DNA from: an uncultured Eubacteriales bacterium
Lineage (GTDB): Bacteria > Bacillota > Clostridia > Peptostreptococcales > Anaerovoracaceae
Assembly: GCA_910585135.1 (NCBI GenBank)
Contig: CAJUEB010000059.1
Span: 1-12,126 of the forward strand
DNA length: 12,126 bases
Direction of reading: 5' to 3'
This document shows positions 1 through 6,237 of the stretch, piece by piece. The notes beneath the pieces are model-generated. The model was given only the letters and a program-made list of their open reading frames with translations. It did not search any database and was not told the origin of the DNA. How positions within the stretch are numbered: position 1 is the first letter of the stretch; each line of letters starts with the position of its first letter. The translations under genes were made by a program, and so were the position numbers.

Positions 1-460
1 GCTTTTCCTCATCGATGCTATGATGATCCGTCACGATTACTTTCATACCCAGCTTTTTCGCAAATTCTATCTCTTGATAAGAGGTGCTTCCACAGTCTGC
101 CGTTAGCAAAAGCCCTGCTCCATCCCTGTAGATGTTCGAAATGGCAGCCTGATTGAGGCCATACCCCTCATCGAACCGCGACGGAATATAATAAGTAACG
201 TTATCCGTCAGCATACCGATGATATGCAGTAGGATGCACACGGAGGTGACGCCATCTGCGTCGTAATCGCCATAGATGCAAATTTTCGTCCCTTTTTTTA
301 TCTCTGACAACAGCAAATCCACTCCCGCTTCCATATGCAAAAGCAGGAATGGATCATACGTTTTCTTTGGCTTGTCAGATAAAAATTCAGCAAGCTCCGC
401 AGGTGAACAGATCCCTCTTTTGCGAAGCAGCTCAATCAATATCGCTTCTGCCCTTCTCAT
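1..460 (-). CDS. recJ: Single-stranded-DNA-specific exonuclease RecJ, N-terminal part (cut by window edge)
   Basis: The visible 153 residues contain the DHH phosphoesterase motifs in order: DYDADG at residues 65-70 (motif I), ADCG at 121-124 (motif II position) and VTDHH at 143-147 (motif III). Family knowledge: RecJ is a cytoplasmic Mn/Mg-dependent 5'-3' exonuclease on single-stranded DNA used in recombination and repair, normally well over 550 residues, so about three quarters of the gene lies outside the window. The ATG at 460 is chosen because an in-frame TAA lies seven codons upstream. The SD-like AAGGGG is 14 nt away, which is long, and an in-frame ATT at 469 would have better spacing, so the exact start is uncertain. 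The segment before motif I is somewhat short for RecJ. It follows the M23 peptidase gene by 25 nt and may be cotranscribed with it. Identity as a RecJ-type DHH protein is secure; a RecJ paralogue is possible. Confidence 0.9.
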   Translation of the reverse strand, partial: MRRAEAILIELLRKRGICSPAELAEFLSDKPKKTYDPFLLLHMEAGVDLLLSEIKKGTKICIYGDYDADGVTSVCILLHIIGMLTDNVTYYIPSRFDEGYGLNQAAISNIYRDGAGLLLTADCGSTSYQEIEFAKKLGMKVIVTDHHSIDEEK

Positions 461-485
461 ACAAACAATCCCGTCCCCTTACCAT

Positions 486-1574
486 TTATCGCAAATAATT
501 TAATGGATTCTTGTAAGCGCCATCCTGCCTTACCTCAAAGTGAAGATGCGGTCCTGTAGAATTGCCTGTCGATCCCACATTGGCAATCGTCTGTCCCCGC
601 GAAACACTCGCGCCTTTGCTGACGTGCAGGGAGGAACAGTGGGCATACAGCGTGACGATGCCGCCGCCATGGTCGATCATGATCGCCTTTCCATAGCCGC
701 CCTTCCAGCCGGAATAAATCACCGTACCACCGTTCGCTGCCACGATCGGAGGCGTAGCGCCCGATGTACCGATATCAATGCCGGTATGCATCTTATAGCT
801 TCCCGAAATCGGATGGTTTCGGTATCCAAACGGGGATGTGATGCGCCCGTATCCGGGAACTGGCCATGCCAGTACGCCGCCGGAATATGTAGAGTCACTG
901 CTGGAGCTTACCGTTTTCGATTTCTGAAGCTCCGCTACCAGCGCATCGGCCTCTGCCTTGTCCGCATCGATCATCTTATCCAGTTCTTCATTGGACTGTG
1001 CGATTTCAGCCTTTTTTGCCTCCACTGTCGCCTTGCTCTTTTCCGTCTCTTCTTTTGATGTTTTCAGTTCGGCTTGAAGGGTCTCCACCTCCTGCTTCTT
1101 CTGCTCTACTTCCTGGTGGGCATCCTCCAGATCGCTCAATACGGTCTGGTCGCTGCTGTAGATCCGCTCCACCAGATCCAAGTTAGTCAAAAATTCCGAA
1201 AAGCTGCCAGAATCCAGCAGGACATCAACAAAACCGATCGAACCGCTCTTGTACATATTTCGCAGGCGGGCGTTGAGGTTTTCGTTCTGCGTTTCTACCT
1301 TTTTCTGCGCCTCCGCCAGCTCCTGCTCTAACACTACGAGCCTTGCTTCCCCTTCGCTGATTGCACTTTCAAGCTGCCCAAGCTGTTTTTCGAGCGCAGA
1401 TACCTGGGTTGCCAGGCTGCTTTCCTGCGCTTTGCCTTCTTCCAGTTTCTTTTGGTTTTCTTTGATCCGGCTATTCAAATCGCTGAGAGACGCCGCACTC
1501 ACTGTTGCGGTTTCCACGGACAGGAACAATGCCAGCATTACCGCAATTACAATCATCAATCTGTTCTTTCTCAT
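486..1574 (-). CDS. Secreted M23 peptidoglycan hydrolase with N-terminal coiled coil (FtsEX partner type)
   Basis: The 362-residue protein starts with a signal peptide (MRKNR, hydrophobic core about 6-20, likely cleavage after VSA near 27). Residues about 30-225 are rich in Glu, Lys, Gln and Ala with heptad character, which indicates a long coiled coil. A Ser-rich linker follows, then an M23 (LytM) domain at about 247-362. Zinc ligands are visible: His263 and Asp267 in HTGID and His345 in HLHFEV, with His312 in the YAH motif as the catalytic base candidate. All expected active-site residues are present, so it should be an active endopeptidase acting on cross-links outside the membrane. The organisation resembles EnvC and the coiled-coil part of PcsB, whose coiled coil is held by FtsX. 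The gene lies 15 nt after ftsX, which supports that role by inference. The start at 1574 has GAGG 6 nt upstream. Confidence 0.93.
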   Translation of the reverse strand: MRKNRLMIVIAVMLALFLSVETATVSAASLSDLNSRIKENQKKLEEGKAQESSLATQVSALEKQLGQLESAISEGEARLVVLEQELAEAQKKVETQNENLNARLRNMYKSGSIGFVDVLLDSGSFSEFLTNLDLVERIYSSDQTVLSDLEDAHQEVEQKKQEVETLQAELKTSKEETEKSKATVEAKKAEIAQSNEELDKMIDADKAEADALVAELQKSKTVSSSSDSTYSGGVLAWPVPGYGRITSPFGYRNHPISGSYKMHTGIDIGTSGATPPIVAANGGTVIYSGWKGGYGKAIMIDHGGGIVTLYAHCSSLHVSKGASVSRGQTIANVGSTGNSTGPHLHFEVRQDGAYKNPLNYLR

Positions 1575-1589
1575 TTGCTTCCTCTCCTA

Positions 1590-2480
1590 TCACTTATCCA
1601 AGAACTTTCTCATGGAAATAATACTGCCGCAAGCACCGATGCTGATACCCAAGGCCAGGAAAATCCACAGGAAATTCAAGACCAGAAAGTCCACAGGCAC
1701 CATCGGCACAGACAGCATGGATACCATCTGGTCGCCGAGGACTTCGATCAGCTGCTTATAGATTACCGCGGATAGCCCGATCGAAATACCGGCGGAAATC
1801 ATCCCGATGATGATGCCCTCCGCTAAAAACGGTCCCCTGATGAACCAGTTCGTCGCGCCGACGTATTTCATGATACTGATCTCATTGGAGCGGTTCACGA
1901 CCGTAAGCTTGATGGTATTGGTCACGACGACAACGGATACGATAATCAAAAATACCATGACCACGACCGCCGCGATTTGGATGAAATGGGTCGCTTTCAG
2001 CAGCTTATCCACCGTGTCCTTATAAAACTTCACATCCTCGACGCTATCATAAGTGGCGGCGTCCTTCGCTAAATCAGAGGCCTGCTCCAAATCCGAAATG
2101 AGGATGACCACGGAATCCGGCAATGGATTTTCGCTGAGGCTGTCCAGCAGGTATGCATTGTCGCCCCATCTTGTCCGGAAATCAGCCATCGCGTCTGCCT
2201 TCGTCTTATAATAGACGTCTTCTACGCCCTTTTCTTTTTCAAAATCCGCAATGATTTCATGCGCCTGTTCCTCGCTCGTCCCATCCTTCAAAAACAACTC
2301 GATGGAGTCGTAATCCTGTTGAATCGCCTGTGCAGCCGTATTGATATTGATCACCAGGATAAAAAAGATACTCAATATGAGCAGCATCGCCATGATGGCG
2401 AATATGGATGCCAGTGACATCGCTTTATTTCTGAAAATTTGCAAAAATGCCTGTTTTAGTGTATAAAAAAAACTTTTCAT
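1590..2480 (-). CDS. ftsX: Cell division ABC transporter permease FtsX
   Basis: The 296 residues follow the FtsX plan: a cytoplasmic N-terminus, TM1 at about 22-44, a large extracellular loop at about 45-165, then TM2 about 166-188, TM3 about 218-240 and TM4 about 262-286. Between TM2 and TM3 lies the conserved stretch NRSNEISIMKYVGAT (196-210), typical of FtsX and MacB-like permeases and facing the ATPase. Family knowledge: FtsX does not transport a substrate but passes FtsE ATP hydrolysis to a cell-wall hydrolase through its extracellular loop. The start codon overlaps the ftsE stop as TAATG, with GGGAGG just upstream, so the two are translationally coupled. The hydrolase gene directly downstream is the obvious partner. 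The length is normal and nothing appears missing. Confidence 0.96.
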   Translation of the reverse strand: MKSFFYTLKQAFLQIFRNKAMSLASIFAIMAMLLILSIFFILVININTAAQAIQQDYDSIELFLKDGTSEEQAHEIIADFEKEKGVEDVYYKTKADAMADFRTRWGDNAYLLDSLSENPLPDSVVILISDLEQASDLAKDAATYDSVEDVKFYKDTVDKLLKATHFIQIAAVVVMVFLIIVSVVVVTNTIKLTVVNRSNEISIMKYVGATNWFIRGPFLAEGIIIGMISAGISIGLSAVIYKQLIEVLGDQMVSMLSVPMVPVDFLVLNFLWIFLALGISIGACGSIISMRKFLDK

Positions 2481-3244
2481 TACAAAATGCCTCCCCTCTT
2501 AAACCTGGAGCGGAAGGTCCTCTTGCTCTGCAACGTATCCTGGCTCATTTCCATGGACGCCAGTTCTTCTTCAAATCCATAAGCGCCGAATTCGTCCCTG
2601 ACGATGCGCCCCTTCTCGATCGCGATCACGCGCTTTCCCATTTTGTCTACGATATCCTTCGCATGCGTCACCATGACGATCGTCGTTCCCCTCATGTTGA
2701 TCTGGTTCAAAAGCTGCATGATTTCCCAGGCAGTATCTGGGTCTAAATTACCAGTCGGCTCGTCAGCGATCAGGATTCTGGGCTTATTGACGATCGCCCG
2801 GGCTATGGCAACCCGCTGCTGCTCTCCTGCCGAAAGCTCGTCCGGGTATTTGTCGGCTTTTGCCGCAATTCCCACCATGCTGAGTACCTGCGGCACATTC
2901 TTTTTGATCAGCTTTCTCGGCTGGTGAATGATTTCCATCGCAAAAGCAACATTTTCATAAACGGTCTTTTTCGGCAGCAGCCTGAAATCTTGGAAAACGA
3001 TACCGATATTTCTCCGCAGTTTAGGGATTTGCCGATTGGACAGGGTAGTAACTTCGTTGCCCCGCACTTTAATGCTTCCCGAATCTGCATCTATTTCCTT
3101 TAAAATAAGCTTGATAAAAGTAGACTTCCCAGCTCCGCTGGGGCCTACCAGAAATACGAAATCACCTTTGTTGATCTTTACGGATACCTTATCAAGTCCT
3201 ATGTTCGACTTATAGCGTTTTGTGACATTGTTAAATACAATCAT
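2480..3244 (-). CDS. ftsE: Cell division ATP-binding protein FtsE
   Basis: A complete ABC ATPase: Walker A GPSGAGKST (34-42), Q-loop Gln85 in FQDFRLLP, signature LSAGEQQR (137-144), Walker B ILIADE (157-162) with EPTGNLD, and H-loop His194. FRLLP after the Q-loop is characteristic of FtsE. The signature reads LSAGE rather than the usual LSGGE. At 254 residues it is about 25-30 longer than typical FtsE. The extra C-terminal tail (about 220-254) is acidic first, then strongly basic (KRTFRSRFKRG). It should sit on the cytoplasmic face bound to FtsX and power hydrolase activation. The ATG at 3244 follows a purine-rich GGAAGGAAGGG about 12 nt upstream; the spacing is a little long. It is the first gene of the ftsE-ftsX-M23 operon. 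Confidence 0.96.
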   Translation of the reverse strand: MIVFNNVTKRYKSNIGLDKVSVKINKGDFVFLVGPSGAGKSTFIKLILKEIDADSGSIKVRGNEVTTLSNRQIPKLRRNIGIVFQDFRLLPKKTVYENVAFAMEIIHQPRKLIKKNVPQVLSMVGIAAKADKYPDELSAGEQQRVAIARAIVNKPRILIADEPTGNLDPDTAWEIMQLLNQINMRGTTIVMVTHAKDIVDKMGKRVIAIEKGRIVRDEFGAYGFEEELASMEMSQDTLQSKRTFRSRFKRGGIL

Positions 3245-3285
3245 CTACGTTCTTATCCCTTCCTTCCCACAAAACATACAGTTTC

Positions 3286-3314
3286 ATGGTACTACAGATA
3301 ACTGTTTTTTTCAA
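3286..3314 (-). promoter_or_regulatory. Candidate sigma-A promoter for the ftsE-ftsX-M23 operon
   Basis: On the minus strand a -35 hexamer TTGAAA (3314-3309) is followed after exactly 17 nt by a -10 hexamer TACCAT (3291-3286). Five of six -35 bases and four of six -10 bases match consensus. Transcription would begin near 3279, giving a leader of about 35 nt before the ftsE ATG. A second TTGACA lies at 3357-3352, but the hexamer 17 nt downstream (TGATAT) is a poor -10. The 158-nt gap after the preceding gene is otherwise AT-rich and free of coding potential. Confidence 0.5.
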
Positions 3315-3402
3315 GATTTCACAGAGAAATATCAGTTATATTCGGGATTTTTGTCAATTTTGCGTGATGGATTTGTGAATATTCCTGCTATGGTACACGC
3401 CG

Positions 3403-3888
3403 CTAATATTGTATCCGAAGCTCGATGCTGTCGGGCAGCTTTGCCAAATCCGTTTTGACGATGCAGACAGGATATGTAATAATCTGTGAAATCGCCGTTT
3501 CCTTCTGCGGGTCTTCAAACAAAGCGTATACGATCAGATTGTTTTTGCCATCCTTTTCCTCCAGTGCGATCCTGTCTACCGAAACGGCAAACCCGGATGT
3601 CGGTTTTTCGCCCCGCGTTACTATGACATAGACATCATCATCCACGACGCAGGCAAGCGCACGCTCCAGCGTCTTGTATTCAGGAACGACATCGGATGTA
3701 ATGTCCTTTGGAATCTGGCTTTCCTTCACTTCTTCAAAACTTACTGCCTTTTCTCCGCTAAAAAAGTGCATAAATGCAAAGGTTGCGCATATCGCCAGCG
3801 CTGCAATCAAAACGACCGCAGCCAAGAGCTTTTTTTTGCCGCCAAAACGCCTCTGTTCCGCACCGTCCCGTTTTTTCCCTATTTTCAC
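3403..3888 (-). CDS. Membrane-anchored PrcB-like (PrcB_C domain) protein
   Basis: The 161-residue protein has a basic cytoplasmic N-terminus (about 1-20, rich in Lys and Arg), a single transmembrane helix at about 20-42, and an external domain. Residues about 85-155 carry the pattern VYVIVTRGEKPTSGFAVSV, then a charged hairpin, then QIITYPVCIVKT. This resembles the C-terminal domain of PrcB, a partner of the Treponema PrtP protease complex, found in many small Clostridia and Bacillota lipoproteins and membrane proteins. Its function outside Treponema is not established to my knowledge. It starts with GTG, with AGGAGG 9 nt upstream, and that SD lies in the stem of a terminator-like hairpin. 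It sits alone between the transketolase pair and the ftsEX operon, which makes a surface or envelope role plausible but unproven. Confidence 0.62.
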   Translation of the reverse strand: MKIGKKRDGAEQRRFGGKKKLLAAVVLIAALAICATFAFMHFFSGEKAVSFEEVKESQIPKDITSDVVPEYKTLERALACVVDDDVYVIVTRGEKPTSGFAVSVDRIALEEKDGKNNLIVYALFEDPQKETAISQIITYPVCIVKTDLAKLPDSIELRIQY

Positions 3889-3890
3889 AA

Positions 3891-3945
3891 TAAAAAACCT
3901 CCTTTTTCATAAGCTCCACCCTATAGAACTTATTACAAAAGGAGG
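3891..3945 (-). terminator. Terminator-like hairpin that also contains the SD of the PrcB-like gene
   Basis: Reading the minus strand, CCTCCTTTT (3945-3937) pairs perfectly with AAAAGGAGG (3906-3898), nine base pairs. An inner helix ATAAG (3933-3929)/CTTAT (3913-3909) extends it, and the 3' arm is followed directly by TTTTTTA (3897-3891). This has the form of an intrinsic terminator for the transketolase genes, whose stop is at 4031. The AGGAGG of the 3' arm is also the only good ribosome binding site for the GTG start at 3888. The structure could therefore act as terminator, attenuator or translational switch. Confidence 0.6.
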
Positions 3946-3997
3946 CCGTTTATTCCATTTTGTCCGATAAAATCAGCATTCGCCGGTGAAACGCATG

Positions 3998-4032
3998 ATC
4001 AAGGCGCTTCCTGTCGTATCAAAACGCTTCCT
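3998..4032. repeat. Short imperfect direct repeat at the end of the transketolase C gene
   Basis: Two 15-nt units on the plus strand, ATCAAGGCGCTTCCT (3998-4012) and ATCAAAACGCTTCCT (4018-4032), are identical at 13 of 15 positions with a period of 20 nt. The second copy includes part of the transketolase C stop codon; the first lies in the intergenic region. It could be a small local duplication or chance. No function is evident. Confidence 0.35.
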
Positions 4033-4963
4033 ATGCCAAAACTGACCTGACAGCGGCAGCGATATCATCGGCTGTCATTTTATATTTTTTCTTTAGTTCA
4101 TCAGGCTTCCCCGATTCCCCATAAGTATCCTGCTGCCCCACCATCGCTATCTTGACTGGTGCATGCTTTACCACGACCTCTGCGACTGCGCTGCCAAGCC
4201 CGCCGATGATAGAATGCTCTTCTGCCGTTACGATCGCTTTCGTTTCCCGTGCGGCCTTGATGATGATTTCCGCATCGATCGGCTTGATGGTATGAATATC
4301 CACTACCCGCACGGAAATGCCGTCCGCAGCGAGCTTTTCCGACGCCATGACGGCTTCATTTACCATGATGCCCGTAGCGATTACCGTCACGTCGTTTCCA
4401 TCGCGCAGCGTATTTCCCTTCCCCAAGGTAATGTCCGCCGCCGCATCGTAAAATACCGGCACTGCGGCACGTCCAAGCCGCACATAACAAGGACCGTTCA
4501 TCGCTACCGCCTGCTCCAAAAGCTTTTTGGCGGATACGCCATCGGAAGGATTGATGACGGTCATGCCCGGAATCGTCCGCATTAAGGCGATGTCCTCGAA
4601 GGTCTGATGGCTCGCGCCGTCCTCGCCAACCGTGATCCCCGCATGCGTCGCACATATCTTTACGTTTGCTTTCGTATAGCCGATGGAATTTCTGATGATT
4701 TCAAACGCTCTCCCGGATGCAAACATCGCAAAAGTGCTGGCGCATACGATCTTTCCCGAAAGTGCCAGGCCCGCCGCCGATGCATACAGGTTCTGTTCGG
4801 CAATCCCCATGTTAAAAAACCTGTCCGGGTACGTCTTTCCAAATTCCGCTGTCATCGTAGACTTGGAAAGATCCGCATCCATCACAACGAGCTGCGGATA
4901 TTTTTCACCAAGCTCGACCAGCGCTTTGCCGTAAGCCTGCCTTGTCGCCATTTTATCTGCCAT
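4031..4963 (-). CDS. Transketolase, C-terminal subunit
   Basis: The 310 residues cover the pyrimidine-binding and C-terminal domains of transketolase as a separate subunit. The catalytic Glu56 in GIAEQN activates thiamine diphosphate. THAGITVGEDGASHQ (106-120) is the conserved loop near the active site, and HSIIGGLGSAV lies in the C-terminal domain. Family knowledge: with the N-terminal subunit it transfers two-carbon units between sugar phosphates in the non-oxidative pentose phosphate pathway. The ATG at 4963 overlaps the stop of the upstream subunit as TAATG with GGAGG 9 nt before it, so the pair is translationally coupled and likely made in equal amounts. Split transketolases are common in Clostridia and Archaea. 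A related two-subunit family of TPP enzymes cannot be wholly excluded, but the motifs fit transketolase well. Confidence 0.94.
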   Translation of the reverse strand: MADKMATRQAYGKALVELGEKYPQLVVMDADLSKSTMTAEFGKTYPDRFFNMGIAEQNLYASAAGLALSGKIVCASTFAMFASGRAFEIIRNSIGYTKANVKICATHAGITVGEDGASHQTFEDIALMRTIPGMTVINPSDGVSAKKLLEQAVAMNGPCYVRLGRAAVPVFYDAAADITLGKGNTLRDGNDVTVIATGIMVNEAVMASEKLAADGISVRVVDIHTIKPIDAEIIIKAARETKAIVTAEEHSIIGGLGSAVAEVVVKHAPVKIAMVGQQDTYGESGKPDELKKKYKMTADDIAAAVRSVLA

Positions 4964-5781
4964 TACCGTTCACCTCCCAGCTCTGCTACCGCCTGCTCTG
5001 TCTGCGCCGCATCAGGCGCTTTGCCATGCCATCCTGCTTCGTTTTCCATGAAAGAAACGCCTTTTCCTTTGATTGTTTTCGCAACGATCATCGTCGGCTT
5101 TCCCTTGCACTGCCTTGCTTTTTTAAAAGCGCCGAGAATTTCTTCAAAGTTATGGCCGTCGATCTGCACGACATTCCAGCCAAAGGCCGCAAATTTTTCG
5201 GCGATCGGCGCTACCGTGATAACATCCTCGTTCTTACCGTCTATTTGTAAGCCGTTCCAATCCACGATTCCCACCAGGTTGTCCAGCTTATAGTGCGCTG
5301 CTGACATCGCCGCTTCCCAGACAAGGCCTTCCTGAAGCTCGCCATCGCCCAGGAGTACGTAGATCCTTCCCGGATCACCATCGAGCTTGTTTGCCATGGC
5401 CATGCCCCCGGCAACGGAAAACCCCTGTCCTAACGAACCTGTGGACATTTCAATTCCGGGAACTTTATTGCGATCAGGATGTCCCTGGAATTTCGATCCC
5501 AGCTTCCGCAGCGTCATGAAATCCGCAAGCGGGAAAAATCCCTTTACTGCCAATGCAGCGTACTGGACAGGACCTGCATGTCCCTTGGAAAGGATGAATT
5601 TATCACGCCCCTTCATGTCCGGTTCCTTTGGATTTACGTTCATTTCATCAAAATACAGCGCCGTGACGATATCGGCAGCGGAAAGCGAACCGCCCGGATG
5701 CCCTGAACCAGCGTTATGTATCGCCTTCACGATTCCGATTCTAACCTGTGATGCTGTCTTTTCCAGCGTTTTGATATCCAT
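4963..5781 (-). CDS. Transketolase, N-terminal (TPP-binding) subunit
   Basis: The 272 residues match the diphosphate-binding domain of transketolase. GSGHPGGS (25-32) and SKGHAGP (65-71) hold the active-site histidines. The TPP motif begins at GDGELQEG (145-152) and ends at Asn176 (DWN), about 30 residues apart as expected. KGKGV follows near the C-terminus. It forms the TPP site together with the C-terminal subunit encoded next. The ATG at 5781 is preferred to the one at 5793 because GGAGG lies 5 nt upstream of it, whereas the first ATG has only AT-rich sequence before it. The gene follows an intrinsic terminator, so it should have its own promoter or depend on read-through. I could not see a convincing -35/-10 pair. 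Confidence 0.94.
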   Translation of the reverse strand: MDIKTLEKTASQVRIGIVKAIHNAGSGHPGGSLSAADIVTALYFDEMNVNPKEPDMKGRDKFILSKGHAGPVQYAALAVKGFFPLADFMTLRKLGSKFQGHPDRNKVPGIEMSTGSLGQGFSVAGGMAMANKLDGDPGRIYVLLGDGELQEGLVWEAAMSAAHYKLDNLVGIVDWNGLQIDGKNEDVITVAPIAEKFAAFGWNVVQIDGHNFEEILGAFKKARQCKGKPTMIVAKTIKGKGVSFMENEAGWHGKAPDAAQTEQAVAELGGER

Positions 5782-5804
5782 AGCTTCCTCCATTGTTTAT
5801 TTTT

Positions 5805-5833
5805 ATATAAAAAGGGCTGACAAAGCAGCCCTT
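5805..5833 (-). terminator. Intrinsic terminator after mazF
   Basis: On the minus strand AAGGGCTG (5833-5826) pairs with CAGCCCTT (5819-5812) around a six-base loop. Eight perfect base pairs are followed by TTTTTATAT in the transcript direction. It begins 8 nt after the mazF stop codon and ends shortly before the transketolase start. It most likely closes the transcript carrying mgtE, nnrD and mazF. Confidence 0.8.
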
Positions 5834-5840
5834 CTATACA

Positions 5841-6200
5841 TCAGAAAAATGAATTTTGATCGATCCCGAGGCTTACGCTCAATGCCTCATTCACTTCCGG
5901 TAAATGGGTTTTGTCAATTGTTCCGATTCTTTCTTTTAATCTTCTTTTATCGATTGTCCTAAGCTGTTCTAATAATACGACTGAATTCTTTGATAAGCCG
6001 TTTCCGTCCGCTGCGATCTCCACATGGGTCGGAAGGTCGGCCTTATTTCTCTTTGACGTAACTGCCGCGACGATAATCGTCGGGCTGAATTTGTTTCCTA
6101 CATCGTTTTGTACTACCAGGACAGGTCTTACCCCGCCCTGTTCGGAGCCCATTACCGGACTTAAATCAGCAAAATAAAGATCTCCCTTTTTAATGCTCAA
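5841..6200 (-). CDS. mazF: MazF/EndoA-type mRNA interferase
   Basis: The 119-residue protein is close to Bacillus EndoA (MazF) over its whole length: KKGDLYFADLSPVMGSEQGGVRPVLVVQND at the start, then FSPTIIVAAVTSK and SVVLLEQLRTIDK. The residues known to be catalytic in that enzyme, Arg25 and Thr48, are both present at those positions. Family knowledge: EndoA is a sequence-specific, ribosome-independent endoribonuclease, normally held inactive by the small antitoxin EndoAI/MazE encoded just upstream, often after alr. Here the gene directly upstream is nnrD and the 37-nt gap has no room for an antitoxin. The start is TTG at 6200 with AAGGAG 9 nt upstream; no in-frame ATG lies near. The weak start codon may keep expression low. 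A terminator follows. Confidence 0.95.
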   Translation of the reverse strand: MSIKKGDLYFADLSPVMGSEQGGVRPVLVVQNDVGNKFSPTIIVAAVTSKRNKADLPTHVEIAADGNGLSKNSVVLLEQLRTIDKRRLKERIGTIDKTHLPEVNEALSVSLGIDQNSFF

Positions 6201-6220
6201 GTCCTCTCACTCCTTTTATG

Positions 6221-6236
6221 CCTGCCTTGCGGCAGG
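6221..6236 (-). other. Short GC-rich hairpin with GCAA tetraloop between nnrD and mazF
   Basis: Reading the minus strand, CCTGCC and GGCAGG form six perfect base pairs around GCAA, a GNRA tetraloop. It begins 1 nt after the nnrD stop codon and ends a few bases before the mazF SD. No T-tract follows, so it is not a standard terminator. It could be an mRNA stability or processing element, or chance. Confidence 0.5.
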
Positions 6237-6237
6237 A

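Noticed and set aside
540..1058. Long open frame on the plus strand inside the M23 peptidase gene
   Set aside because: It lies wholly antisense to a well-supported gene, and its translation is Arg/Cys/His-rich without recognisable domains or a good SD.
3329..3357. TTGACA-based promoter upstream of ftsE
   Set aside because: The -35 is perfect but the hexamer at 17 nt spacing, TGATAT, matches the -10 consensus at only three positions; the pair at 3286-3314 is better balanced.
4031..5781. Split transketolase as a broken single gene
   Set aside because: The TAATG overlap, the good SD and complete domains in each half match the known two-subunit form, so it is not a frameshift.
5387..5962. Plus-strand open frame of 191 codons across transketolase N and mazF
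   Set aside because: It is antisense to two certain genes and crosses a terminator. The protein has no family features and reflects third-position bias of the real genes.
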